NCBI GenBank assembly: GCA_022570975.1
Contig: JACZYS010000032.1
Location: forward strand, 1-12,740
Direction of reading: 5' to 3'
Length of the DNA: 12,740 bases
From: Candidatus Zixiibacteriota bacterium
GTDB taxonomy: Bacteria > Zixibacteria > MSB-5A5 > GN15 > FEB-12
Both the position numbers and the translations under genes were made by a program. Under the pieces are notes generated by a model. The model did no database searches. It was not told the origin of the DNA and was given only the letters and a program-made list of their open reading frames with translations. Positions 1 through 6,226 of the stretch are shown here, piece after piece (within the stretch, counting starts at the first letter, position 1; every line of letters starts with the position of its first letter).

Positions 1-324
1 AAGGTGTTCGCGAGGGGTGGAGAGCCAATCCATGTGCCTGCGCAGCTGAAACGTGGGGAACTGGACCTCTATCAGGCGAAGCTTCACAATGCGATGGAAC
101 GGCTGGAAGTGCTGGCTGTCTCTGGCGGCGTCGCTGCCAACCTCCACCTTCGACGGCAGCTCGAAAGATGGGCACGCGAGCAAGGTATCCGGCTATGGCT
201 CGTTCGGCTGGAGTTCTCCAGCGACAACGCTGCCATGATTGCCGCTGCCGGATTATATAATTATGAGTTGTATGGAAAAGGGGAAATGATTGCCAACGCC
301 ATCCCCTCGCTTAAACTTACATAA
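1..324 (+). CDS. tsaD: tRNA N6-adenosine threonylcarbamoyltransferase TsaD, C-terminal part (5' truncated by window edge)
   Basis: The frame is open from base 1 and ends at TAA 322-324, so only the last 107 codons are present. TsaD with its partners adds the threonylcarbamoyl group to A37 of ANN-decoding tRNAs in the cytoplasm. Family signatures seen are 'SGGVAANLHLRR' (canonical GGVAAN..LR) and 'SSDNAAMIAAAG' (canonical CTDNAAMIA..G), which carries the conserved metal-binding Asp. The usual 'PP..LCTDN' reads 'VRLEFSSDN' here, so the Pro-Pro and Cys-Thr are replaced while Asp-Asn is kept. The first roughly 240 bases look clearly richer in G+C than the rest of the window. The gene converges on the lipoprotein gene with only 15 bases between stop codons and no visible terminator. 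Confidence 0.88.
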   Translation, partial: KVFARGGEPIHVPAQLKRGELDLYQAKLHNAMERLEVLAVSGGVAANLHLRRQLERWAREQGIRLWLVRLEFSSDNAAMIAAAGLYNYELYGKGEMIANAIPSLKLT

Positions 325-339
325 AAAATTATTGAGGAC

Positions 340-1575
340 TTAATCTTCGGTTGTCGGTCTTAACTCACCGGCTATATTTGTTTTCAAGAAATAAATATCT
401 TTTCCACCGGCTCCAAATGACTGCGTATATCCGGCGACTGCAAAGCCGTTGTCGGCGGTGTATATAATTGAATAACCGACATCGTTGACACCTCCCCCAT
501 AACTTTTGTCCCAGAGCATGTTTCCTTGACTATCCAATTTGTAGAGGAACAAGTCACTTCCACCAAAATTAAGATTATAAATTGCCCATCCACAAACAAC
601 ATAACCGCCATCAAAAACTTCCACAACAGAATAAGCCGCTTCTCTTTTTCCGTTGGGAAAAGTCTTTTGCCAGATCAAATTCCCCAGAGAGTCAGTCTTT
701 ATAATGTATGCTTTTGAAATCCCACCGTCGAATGAATCCGATTCACCAACTATCAAAAAACCCAAGTCTTTGGTTGATATAATTTCGTGACCAACATCGT
801 TACCGCTTCCTCCGTAACTCTTTTCCCAGAGAAAGGTGCCTGCAGAATCAACTTTAACCAGATAAACATCACTGTTGCCGGCACCTACTGATTCTTTATG
901 TCCGCATATGGCAAAGCCTTTATCACTGGTTCCAACTAATGAATGACCGTACTCATTATTTACTCCGCCAAAAATCTTTTTCCACTCATACAGACCTTCG
1001 CTGTCAAGTTTGAGCAAAGCCAAATCTGAGCCGCCGTTTGAAGATGATTCCCAGCTTCCCGTTATCAGATAGCCTTTATCTGAAGTCTGAATAATATCTT
1101 GTCCAATTTCATTTTCAAGCTCCCCGTAGGTCTGTGACCAGATAATGCCGCCACTGTCGTCAAGTTTATAAATGAGCATATCCGAGTTTGCCGACGGTGA
1201 TGCCTTAAATTCACCGACTAAGAGATAAGTATTATCTGAGGATAAAATCACTGCGAATGGAGTTTCATGAAATTCATTTTGAATTTCCTTTGTATAAATT
1301 ATGCTTCCAAAAGGATTTGTACGTACAACAAATAAATTATTTGCTCCAAGAGAATCTTCTTTACTACCGGCGATAAAATATCCCAGCGGGTTGGTCTCAA
1401 CAATATCAAAACCAATTTCATCAGCCTGAGTACCAATATAATTTGTCCATGTATCCTGAGGTTTCTTATTATTTCCACTGTTTAAAGTTTTCTCTGAGTC
1501 GTCACATGAGACAAATGACATAAGAAAAGAGGCCAGAAGAGTTATGGCAATGCGATATGAATTTTTCTTCTTCAT
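340..1575 (-). CDS. Secreted lipoprotein with seven-repeat beta-propeller
   Basis: A protein of 411 aa. The N-terminus is a lipoprotein signal: a KKK basic start, a hydrophobic core, then 'SFVSC' with Cys24 as the likely lipidated residue, followed by a short polar linker. Residues about 43-405 divide into seven successive units of about 52 residues. The pattern is 'G..ND.G..II.T.D.GF.I.G...S.G.G..D.YL.K.D..G...W.K.YGG', ending in Trp in most units. Seven units suggests one closed seven-bladed propeller. Repeats 1, 2 and 6 are the most diverged. Proteins of this kind in FCB-group bacteria are exported; no enzymatic motif is visible and the ligand is unknown. The ATG start has AGGATAG upstream at a suitable distance. 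It is probably transcribed alone, because a hairpin at 1614-1639 separates it from the operon upstream. Confidence 0.8.
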   Translation of the reverse strand: MKKKNSYRIAITLLASFLMSFVSCDDSEKTLNSGNNKKPQDTWTNYIGTQADEIGFDIVETNPLGYFIAGSKEDSLGANNLFVVRTNPFGSIIYTKEIQNEFHETPFAVILSSDNTYLLVGEFKASPSANSDMLIYKLDDSGGIIWSQTYGELENEIGQDIIQTSDKGYLITGSWESSSNGGSDLALLKLDSEGLYEWKKIFGGVNNEYGHSLVGTSDKGFAICGHKESVGAGNSDVYLVKVDSAGTFLWEKSYGGSGNDVGHEIISTKDLGFLIVGESDSFDGGISKAYIIKTDSLGNLIWQKTFPNGKREAAYSVVEVFDGGYVVCGWAIYNLNFGGSDLFLYKLDSQGNMLWDKSYGGGVNDVGYSIIYTADNGFAVAGYTQSFGAGGKDIYFLKTNIAGELRPTTED

Positions 1576-1613
1576 ATACTTCTATCCTAGATTTATAACC
1601 AAAAACAACAATA

Positions 1614-1639
1614 CTCCCTTTATCAAAAAATAGAGGGAG
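1614..1639 (-). terminator. Probable intrinsic terminator of the 3596-1664 operon
   Basis: Arms 1614-1622 (CTCCCTTTA) and 1631-1639 (TAGAGGGAG) pair over 9 bp with one G-T wobble around an 8-base loop. Read on the minus strand, the stem is followed by a T-rich tract (revcomp of about 1600-1613). It lies between the stop of the 62-aa gene and the start of the lipoprotein gene, both on the minus strand, where a terminator or attenuator is expected. The T tract is interrupted by G residues, so strength is uncertain. Confidence 0.5.
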
Positions 1640-1663
1640 CAGAGAGACAAGAATTTTTTATAC

Positions 1664-1852
1664 TTAACTATAAATTTCGTTTTGATTGCATTTGCAGACA
1701 CCGGTATTGGATGTCCTGAATTTCCAAGCGCCAGATTCTGTTTTTACAGATTTGACATACTTAATTCTCTGCACCGATTCCTGACAAACAGGACAAGTGG
1801 ACAGGTGAGACTTTTTGTTCGCTTTATCAGCAAAACTTTGTTTTTTGGCCAT
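1664..1852 (-). CDS. Four-cysteine mini-protein (putative zinc ribbon), unknown function
   Basis: A protein of 62 aa, basic at the N-terminus (MAKK...KANKK). It has Cys20-Pro-Val-Cys23 and Cys53-Lys-Cys55, a CxxC plus CxC arrangement that could hold one zinc. It is the last gene of a four-gene operon. Its ATG lies one base after the stop of the preceding gene. A strong SD, GAGGAGGT, sits inside the last codons of that gene, 8 bases before the ATG, so translation is probably coupled. I do not recognise the family. The small size, basic N-terminus and four cysteines suggest a nucleic-acid-binding or accessory protein, but that is inference. Confidence 0.65.
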   Translation of the reverse strand: MAKKQSFADKANKKSHLSTCPVCQESVQRIKYVKSVKTESGAWKFRTSNTGVCKCNQNEIYS

Positions 1853-1853
1853 A

Positions 1854-2072
1854 TTATAAGACCTCCTCTATTTCAATCATTTCATTATCTGTTTCTGCCA
1901 GCTTCTTCTTTACTTCAATCAGAAGCTCGGTCGATTTCCAGATAAGATTAAACTCTTTATCTTTCTGGAAAGTTCCGGCAGCCAGATTAAAATTTTCAAG
2001 TGCAGAGCGGTAATCTTTTTTCTTCAAATTTAAAAGAGCCAGACAATATGACTTTTCAAAGCGGTTAAGCAT
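1854..2072 (-). CDS. Short TPR-like helical protein, unknown function
   Basis: A protein of 72 aa, essentially all helical. The stretch 'YCLALLNLKKKDYRSALENFNLAAG' fits one tetratricopeptide repeat (A.....Y..A...F..A). It is followed by 'KDKEFNLIWKSTELLIEVKKKLAE', which could be a second helix pair, and an acidic tail. SD AGGAGA lies 6 bases before the ATG. The gene overlaps the 3' end of the 224-aa gene by 8 bases and stops one base before the next ATG, so the four genes are tightly coupled. It is probably a small protein-protein interaction module acting with its operon partners. Confidence 0.65.
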   Translation of the reverse strand: MLNRFEKSYCLALLNLKKKDYRSALENFNLAAGTFQKDKEFNLIWKSTELLIEVKKKLAETDNEMIEIEEVL

Positions 2073-2739
2073 TGGATTTCTCCTGTTTGGAAATAATCTC
2101 TTCAGCTTTTTTCAGTCTTTTTACATAGGCCCCGGTCAAGTAACCGTTCTGTTTGAGGTAATATATGATATAAGCCGACAAAATCAAGGCCTCTTTATTT
2201 TTCTGCAATAAGGCAGATTTTAGTGAAGAGTCTAAAACGGACATTATATGTTTGCTGTTGCCGGACAAGTCTTTATAAATATCTGCTACCCTGTCCAAAT
2301 ATTCTCCGAATTTACTGATTGTGTCTGAATTGCCATTTTCAATTTGCTCTTCCGGTCCCCTTTTGAGTACAAATTTTCTCGATTTATGTGTCACTCCGGC
2401 AAATTTTGTCCACCGTTCAATTTCATTAATTATCTTCTTATCGGCAGGTGAACACTGGTCACCAACTTGGAACCCCGACTTTATCTCTGAGAGCATTTTG
2501 CCAACCCTGCCGAGTTCACCTCCGGAGAGAACATTCTCATTGAGCCAATTATTATGCTCGGCAAACCAGTTTCCGATTTCATCAGTTACCTCTGAACCAT
2601 CATCATTTAACCGGGCTATATCATCGAGGCGGTTTACTCCGTCTAATACTGAAAGGCGGTCTTGTTTGAGATTAACAACCTTTTGTAAAAATGATTCAAT
2701 CAATCCTTCCAGTGATTTAAGCTGCAAATATTCGCTCAA
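2065..2739 (-). CDS. Conserved-looking helical protein, unknown function (operon with DUF4388 gene)
   Basis: A protein of 224 aa, largely helical and charged, with no signal peptide or membrane segment, so probably cytoplasmic. I do not recognise the family. Local features are an N-terminal amphipathic helix (residues about 1-30), a Trp-containing segment 'NWFAEHNNWLNENVLSGGELG', a basic patch 'THKSRKFVLKRGP', and a C-terminal helical part ending 'KAEEIISKQEK'. The start is TTG, supported by GGAGA 7 bases upstream. It overlaps the TGA stop of the DUF4388 gene, and its own end overlaps the next gene by 8 bases. Such overlaps suggest stoichiometric production with the DUF4388 protein, possibly as a complex. 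Confidence 0.7.
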   Translation of the reverse strand: MSEYLQLKSLEGLIESFLQKVVNLKQDRLSVLDGVNRLDDIARLNDDGSEVTDEIGNWFAEHNNWLNENVLSGGELGRVGKMLSEIKSGFQVGDQCSPADKKIINEIERWTKFAGVTHKSRKFVLKRGPEEQIENGNSDTISKFGEYLDRVADIYKDLSGNSKHIMSVLDSSLKSALLQKNKEALILSAYIIYYLKQNGYLTGAYVKRLKKAEEIISKQEKSNA

Positions 2740-3596
2740 TCTGATTTCTCCAGAATTGTAGTCGTCAGCCTGCTTTTACTGTTAACCGTTGATGAGCTGT
2801 CATTGAGATAATCTTCAAAGAGCCCGGCCAGGCGGTTGACCATGTCACCGATTTCATTTGATTCCGGCTGAGTTGAAAGGTCAGCTTCTTTAATTATGCC
2901 AGAAAGCATCAGCTTTGAGATGGTAACTTCAGTCTCCTCTTTACCAATTTTGCTTCTTGAGATAATTTGCTTGATACTTCTTTGTCCGTTGACTAAAGAC
3001 ATTATATTCCATTCATCAGAATATAAACTAATATTTCTGTTTCTATCTTTTTCAGTTGTTGAAATTTCCAAAACTATCTCTTCACCGGGAAGCATATCTT
3101 TTACCAGTTTCATCTCGTCAACTCTTCTCAATCCTTCCATAATCATGTTTTCCACAGATATTGAGACGGTAATTTCTTCTTCGGTCGGGAACTGGTCCTG
3201 ATAAAATTTAAATGTTCCTGATTCCCACGATAATAGAGAGAACAGTATATTTTCTATCTGCTGCATGATAACTTTTTCCAGATCGGCCCGGTCAATATAT
3301 CCTCTACTGATCAAGATATCACCCAGCCTTTTGCTGTTTGCAGACTTTGACTGAATACTTACCGTTTCTTCCAACTGAGTTTCGGTTATATTTCCTTTTT
3401 CTTTTAAAAGCTGCCCCAAGTGATAAGTCTGGTTTGGGCCGTATCCATAAATGATTTCGCCATCTTTAAAATATATCATGACAATTGAATCATCTTTTTG
3501 AATACCAAGGGTGCCGGAGTTTTTTCCCGATGCTATCAGTTGAAAAATTTCTGCCAGATTAAAATTTTCAATCTTTCCCTGCAGGTCTAATTCCAT
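2736..3596 (-). CDS. DUF4388 (PatA-like N-terminal) domain protein
   Basis: A protein of 286 aa, cytoplasmic. The N-terminus 'GKIENFNLAEIFQLIASGKNSGTLGI....IYFKDGEIIYG' is the DUF4388 signature. It is interrupted, as often in this family, by two MshEN-like helical segments, 'LGQLLKEKG.ITETQLEETVSIQ' and 'LGDILISRGYIDRADLEKVIMQQ'. The family's typical 'LLSWESGTFKFYQDQ' follows at about residues 120-135. The C-terminal part (about 190-240, 'IMSLVNGQRSIKQIISRS.IGKEETEVTISKLMLSGIIKE') looks like a winged-helix/PqqD-like module. DUF4388 proteins occur with signalling, gliding and surface-polarity systems in delta-proteobacteria and related phyla; the molecular role is unclear. It is first gene of a four-gene operon. 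The SD before ATG 3596 is only a modest GGAT. Confidence 0.8.
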   Translation of the reverse strand: MELDLQGKIENFNLAEIFQLIASGKNSGTLGIQKDDSIVMIYFKDGEIIYGYGPNQTYHLGQLLKEKGNITETQLEETVSIQSKSANSKRLGDILISRGYIDRADLEKVIMQQIENILFSLLSWESGTFKFYQDQFPTEEEITVSISVENMIMEGLRRVDEMKLVKDMLPGEEIVLEISTTEKDRNRNISLYSDEWNIMSLVNGQRSIKQIISRSKIGKEETEVTISKLMLSGIIKEADLSTQPESNEIGDMVNRLAGLFEDYLNDSSSTVNSKSRLTTTILEKSD

Positions 3597-3934
3597 TTTA
3601 ATTCATCCAATCAACTAATTTGTTTATGTAACTTCTTATTTAACAATACTATAATCTCAATCGGCATTAACTTAACCGGAAAATCCATTTATGAATAATT
3701 AGTTAAGCCTTCCAATTTATGACTCAGAATAAGCATTGTAAAACAGGCCGTCAACATCAATTTCTGTTGTGAGTATCTATCAAAATTCCAACAAATGAAC
3801 AAACGGTGTAGAAAATTTTGGCAGGTTGTTTCCTATTTGCTCACTTTGCTGACGGCTCAAGAAAATACACAGATTATCAATCGTTTAGCCCGATACTTGT
3901 AAATACAAAGATTCAATTTGTTTTGGAGGCAGAA
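3597..3934. other. Intergenic region between divergent DUF4388 operon and small plus-strand gene
   Basis: It holds the probable promoter of the minus-strand operon and, in its last third, two overlapping short open frames. One starts at ATG 3795 (35 codons, stop at 3900-3902); the other is the extension of the downstream gene back to TTG 3818. Neither start has an SD. A weak inverted pair CTTAAC (3671-3676) and GTTAAG (3702-3707) is present. No RNA gene is recognised. Confidence 0.4.
3648..3675 (-). promoter_or_regulatory. Possible sigma-70-type promoter for the DUF4388 operon
   Basis: On the minus strand, TTAAGT (3675-3670) and TATAGT (3653-3648) are separated by 16 bases, about 50 bases upstream of the DUF4388 ATG. 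The match is moderate and this AT-rich region gives chance hits, so confidence is low. Confidence 0.25.
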
Positions 3935-4240
3935 TTGAAAGGTAATAATCTACTCTTTGATAAAATCAGTGACCCAAATCTTCAACGTGAATGGCACCAA
4001 TATCTGGCTCTGATTAGAGCATCAATTGAAAATCTCAAAAACTTGAGACATTCAGATATCGAAGACGAAATGAAAGATTTCAATTATTTTGAAGCCGTCT
4101 TAGAATTTCTTGATGCCCGCGATGAGGAAAGAACGTACTTCTGGGATACATTTATCAGACCGGGCTCCCCGGACAAGAAATTTGGACAGCCCAAAGTTTC
4201 TATGCAACCTGAAGAATCTGAAGACACAATCAAGCAATAA
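3935..4240 (+). CDS. Small acidic helical protein, unknown function
   Basis: The frame runs from 3812 to TAA 4238-4240. I place the start at TTG 3935 because GGAGG (3925-3929) lies 5 bases before it, giving 101 aa. The longer choice, TTG 3818 (140 aa), has no SD. The protein is hydrophilic and helical with acidic clusters ('DIEDEMKDFNYFEAVLEFLDARDEE'), a tryptophan pair and a polar C-terminal tail; no signal peptide or known motif is seen in the short form. A separate frame from ATG 3795 overlaps the upstream extension and would join it by a frameshift, so the true N-terminus is uncertain. It converges on the zinc-ribbon gene with 17 bases between stops and no terminator. Confidence 0.5.
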   Translation: MKGNNLLFDKISDPNLQREWHQYLALIRASIENLKNLRHSDIEDEMKDFNYFEAVLEFLDARDEERTYFWDTFIRPGSPDKKFGQPKVSMQPEESEDTIKQ

Positions 4241-4257
4241 CTCCAGACATTTCCTAT

Positions 4258-4716
4258 CTACTTGATTGGTGCTGAAGACATATGTTTTATAGTCTTTAGT
4301 TTCTTTCTCTTGGGGTGTTTTACCGATGGAATAAAGAAGTCGGCTCCCTCTTTTCTGCGCATCCTGACAGTGTAATCCTGACACCCCTGGCATCTGCGTA
4401 TTTTACCCAGAGCCTCTTTTGTAATCATTCTTTTTTTGTTATGGGTTGGTGAAAAAACCGGCTCACCAATAATTTTGTATCCCTTAAAGGGATCATTGTC
4501 GTCGTTGAATTTGACCCCGCCAATTATGTTGTTGGTACCGTCTTCATATAAAGTAGCCCCCGGACATTCAATAAAAATGTAGTCGTCATCCGGTGGTTGT
4601 TCATCGATAAAGAAATCTGTCTGGATCTCTTTTGAATTACACTGAGAACAGAGCCAGAGGCCGTTATGTTCAATAAGCTCTCGATTACAGTTAATACATA
4701 TTTTATCTTTAGCCAT
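4258..4716 (-). CDS. Zinc-ribbon protein with second CxxC and basic tail, sigma-54-controlled, unknown function
   Basis: A protein of 152 aa from ATG 4716, which has GGAG 9 bases upstream. An upstream in-frame ATG at 4752 would translate the SD region and is rejected. The N-terminus has Cys7-x2-Cys10 and Cys23-x2-Cys26, a classical zinc ribbon ('CINC...LCSQC'). The middle has an acidic run 'DEQPPDDDYIFIECPGATLYEDG'. Near the C-terminus Cys109-x2-Cys112 is followed by a strongly basic tail ('RMRRK...KHPKRKKLK'), which suggests nucleic-acid or ribosome contact, but that is inference. The family is not recognised. It is preceded by a near-consensus sigma-54 promoter at 4786-4801, giving a leader of about 60 bases. 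Confidence 0.7.
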   Translation of the reverse strand: MAKDKICINCNRELIEHNGLWLCSQCNSKEIQTDFFIDEQPPDDDYIFIECPGATLYEDGTNNIIGGVKFNDDNDPFKGYKIIGEPVFSPTHNKKRMITKEALGKIRRCQGCQDYTVRMRRKEGADFFIPSVKHPKRKKLKTIKHMSSAPIK

Positions 4717-4785
4717 TACATTTATCTCCAAAAGCGTGAAACCTCGCCCCATTTTGTTGTTTCACTTATTGATGATAGAGATTAA

Positions 4786-4801
4786 TGCAAGCACCTTGCC
4801 A
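4786..4801 (-). promoter_or_regulatory. Sigma-54 (-24/-12) promoter for the zinc-ribbon gene
   Basis: The minus strand reads TGGCAAGGTGCTTGCA from 4801 to 4786. GG of the -24 element and GC of the -12 element are separated by exactly 10 bases, as in the consensus TGGCACG-N4-TTGCA, with one mismatch in the well-conserved part. The predicted transcription start is near 4775. It points at the gene starting at 4716 and matches the geometry of the second site at 5992-6007. Confidence 0.7.
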
Positions 4802-4828
4802 AGACCCATTGGGATTATAAGTTGATGA

Positions 4829-4845
4829 CTGTAAGGGGTTTACAG
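4829..4845. repeat. Short perfect hairpin downstream of the membrane-protein operon
   Basis: CTGTAA (4829-4834), loop GGGGT, TTACAG (4840-4845). It lies about 60 bases past the stop of the 114-aa gene on the minus strand, but no T tract follows on that strand, so it is at best a weak 3'-end structure. Confidence 0.3.
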
Positions 4846-4906
4846 ATTATAGGCCAGATATATTTTACCGAATATTATAGGGATATTCCGGCAGGTATTG
4901 GGATTC

Positions 4907-5251
4907 TTATGATTTAGCTAAAAGAACGGCCGAAGAGAGCAGGACAGATATCATCAGAGCTGTCTGGAATGGAACCGAAGGGGCGCCTATGATGATTATT
5001 ATAGCCAGAATGGCGGCTATGACGGCGTATTTTAGAATCTTAAAGATAATTTTCGTGATACTGATTATCAGAAACAGAAGCAGGGCAGCCAAGGCCAGAT
5101 AGTATCCGGTTGCGACCGACTGGCCATATTCAGAGCTTATTTTTGCACCTGTTTCAGTTAGAAACATTATCATCTCTTTTGAAAGATAAAAGAGGGTGAC
5201 AGCCAGCTCTGATAATTGTGATAAGAACTGTTGTTCAAAAATTGGTTCCAT
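4907..5251 (-). CDS. Small integral membrane protein, paralogue of the 5368-5703 product
   Basis: A protein of 114 aa. The N-terminal roughly 45 residues are amphipathic and soluble-looking. They are followed by three hydrophobic segments: about 50-70 ('YYLALAALLLFLIISI'), about 73-92 ('YAVIAAILAIIIIIGA') and about 95-112 ('ALMISVLLSSAVLLA'). No signal peptide. The segment 'LFLIISITKIIFKILKYAVIAAILA' aligns without gaps with 'LFIVSRIAKLTFSTIKYLVIPSLVLA' of the adjacent 111-aa protein, showing tandem duplication. SD GGGGA lies 7 bases before the ATG. The 116-base gap upstream has no clear promoter, so it is probably the third gene of the sigma-54 unit starting near 5981. Function unknown. Confidence 0.7.
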   Translation of the reverse strand: MEPIFEQQFLSQLSELAVTLFYLSKEMIMFLTETGAKISSEYGQSVATGYYLALAALLLFLIISITKIIFKILKYAVIAAILAIIIIIGAPSVPFQTALMISVLLSSAVLLAKS

Positions 5252-5265
5252 AAATTATCCCCGAG

Positions 5266-5295
5266 AAGTATACTCGCTCATTTGGGAATATACTT
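5266..5295. repeat. Inverted repeat in the leader of the 114-aa membrane-protein gene
   Basis: AAGTATA (5266-5272) and TATACTT (5289-5295) form a 7-bp inverted repeat with a 16-base spacer, about 15-45 bases upstream of ATG 5251. It could be an mRNA processing site or weak operator; role not determined. Confidence 0.3.
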
Positions 5296-5367
5296 TCTTG
5301 ATTGCTAGTTGAAAGATAATAAAATGTAGTTAACTAATCAAGGAATAATTGAAGAACAATCGCTGTT

Positions 5368-5703
5368 TTACCCTTTAAATAAAAGCAAAAGCGAGCTTGC
5401 AGTTACTGTTACCGGCAACAATGCAAAGAAGCTATAAGGGACAAAATAAGATGCAATAAATGCTAATACCAATGATGGTATGACCAGATATTTTATTGTG
5501 GAAAAAGTTAATTTTGCAATCCGGGAGACTATAAAAAGTATTATGGCTGAAGACATAATATAAAAAGCCGTCAGCCCGTTTTCGCCGAAGTTTTCAAGAA
5601 TGGCTCCTTTTATAGCTTCAAATATATTTGAATACTCTTCAGCCTTGGCGGTAGCAGATTCTGCGAGCTCTTTTACCCGAGCAATCAGATTATTATCAAA
5701 CAT
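5368..5703 (-). CDS. Small integral membrane protein, paralogue of the 4907-5251 product
   Basis: A protein of 111 aa. Residues 1-43 form an amphipathic, alternately charged region ('ARVKELAESATAKAEEYSNIFEAI') that may lie on the membrane surface or form a short coiled coil. Three hydrophobic segments follow at about 45-62, 70-90 and 92-108. The layout and the second membrane segment match the downstream 114-aa protein. SD GAGGAT lies a few bases before the ATG, inside the end of the 81-aa gene, which it overlaps by 8 bases, so the two are translationally coupled. No known family recognised. The pattern of small sigma-54-driven membrane proteins recalls phage-shock-type operons only by analogy, since no PspA-like coiled-coil gene is present. 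Confidence 0.7.
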   Translation of the reverse strand: MFDNNLIARVKELAESATAKAEEYSNIFEAIKGAILENFGENGLTAFYIMSSAIILFIVSRIAKLTFSTIKYLVIPSLVLAFIASYFVPYSFFALLPVTVTASSLLLLFKG

Positions 5704-5941
5704 CGTAATCCTCTATATCCATTTCCTCTTCCTCCAGCGGCTCAATTGTCAGAGTTGATTCACCTACTCTGGTCAATCCTTCCATCCTCTGGGTAAGGAA
5801 ATTCTTCGAGGTTATCCACCGGTGAGAAACATCTAAGATTTCATCCTGGTCAAGTTCACTCTCCCAGTCCAATATAAGCTGATCTATCTGCTGGCCACCC
5901 ACGGTGAGGTCATCCATTGTCAGAACAAATTTTACTCTCAT
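5696..5941 (-). CDS. Small acidic protein, unknown function, first gene of a sigma-54 operon
   Basis: A protein of 81 aa, no signal peptide or membrane segment. The N-terminal part 'MRVKFVLTMDDLTVGGQQIDQLILDWESELDQDEILDVSHRWI' looks like a compact alpha/beta domain. The C-terminus is strongly acidic ('EPLEEEEMDIEDYD'). The ATG at 5941 has no strong SD; an internal ATG at residue 9 is possible. The start at 5941 is supported by the sigma-54 promoter at 5992-6007, which would give a leader of about 40 bases. It overlaps the membrane-protein gene by 8 bases. The family is not recognised; it may be a cytoplasmic partner of the two membrane proteins. Confidence 0.6.
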   Translation of the reverse strand: MRVKFVLTMDDLTVGGQQIDQLILDWESELDQDEILDVSHRWITSKNFLTQRMEGLTRVGESTLTIEPLEEEEMDIEDYDV

Positions 5942-5991
5942 AGCCGAAACGTCCCATTTGAAGGTTAATTCTTCTGTTCTTCCTATTCCTT

Positions 5992-6007
5992 TGCAAGGAG
6001 GATGCCA
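5992..6007 (-). promoter_or_regulatory. Sigma-54 (-24/-12) promoter for the 5941-4907 operon
   Basis: The minus strand reads TGGCATCCTCCTTGCA from 6007 to 5992. GG and GC are 10 bases apart, exactly as in the site at 4786-4801 (TGGCA-N6-TTGCA in both). The predicted start of transcription is near 5981, leading into the gene at 5941. Confidence 0.7.
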
Positions 6008-6150
6008 GTAAATTGGAAATAGTTGGATGGGGGCTTAAACCATACAGCAACAATGACCTACGCTATGAGTTATGGCGAAATTCAGTCTTCTTAGAGAGTC
6101 TGACCGGGTGTTTATAGGGGATTTTCCCTATATTATGTTGATTGGAGATT

Positions 6151-6187
6151 AAAAAAAATCCCGGCAATAAGGGCTATTGCCGGGGAA
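6151..6187 (-). terminator. Strong intrinsic terminator, minus strand
   Basis: A perfect 9-bp stem, CCGGCAATA (6161-6169) and TATTGCCGG (6175-6183), with loop AGGGC. It is extended by one C-G pair (6160/6184). On the minus strand the stem is followed directly by eight T residues (complement of 6151-6158). It must end transcription coming from the right on the minus strand, yet no intact minus-strand gene lies nearby upstream except the broken frame at 6227-6457. Confidence 0.8.
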
Positions 6188-6226
6188 GTTCGTATTTTGG
6201 ATCTTTCCTCAAAATGCTCTGCTATT

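Noticed and set aside
2321..2761. A 146-codon plus-strand frame opposite the 224-aa gene.
   Set aside because: It is a Ser/Pro-rich antisense shadow of a gene that has its own SD and operon overlaps.
4100..4393. A 97-codon minus-strand frame spanning the ends of two convergent genes.
   Set aside because: It crosses two better-supported genes in another frame and has no SD or recognisable domain.
4717..4752. An upstream ATG giving the zinc-ribbon protein the N-terminus 'GFTLLEINV', which looks like a prepilin cleavage site.
   Set aside because: The stretch is the translation of the SD region (GGAG) of the better start at 4716, and no hydrophobic helix follows as a pilin would need.
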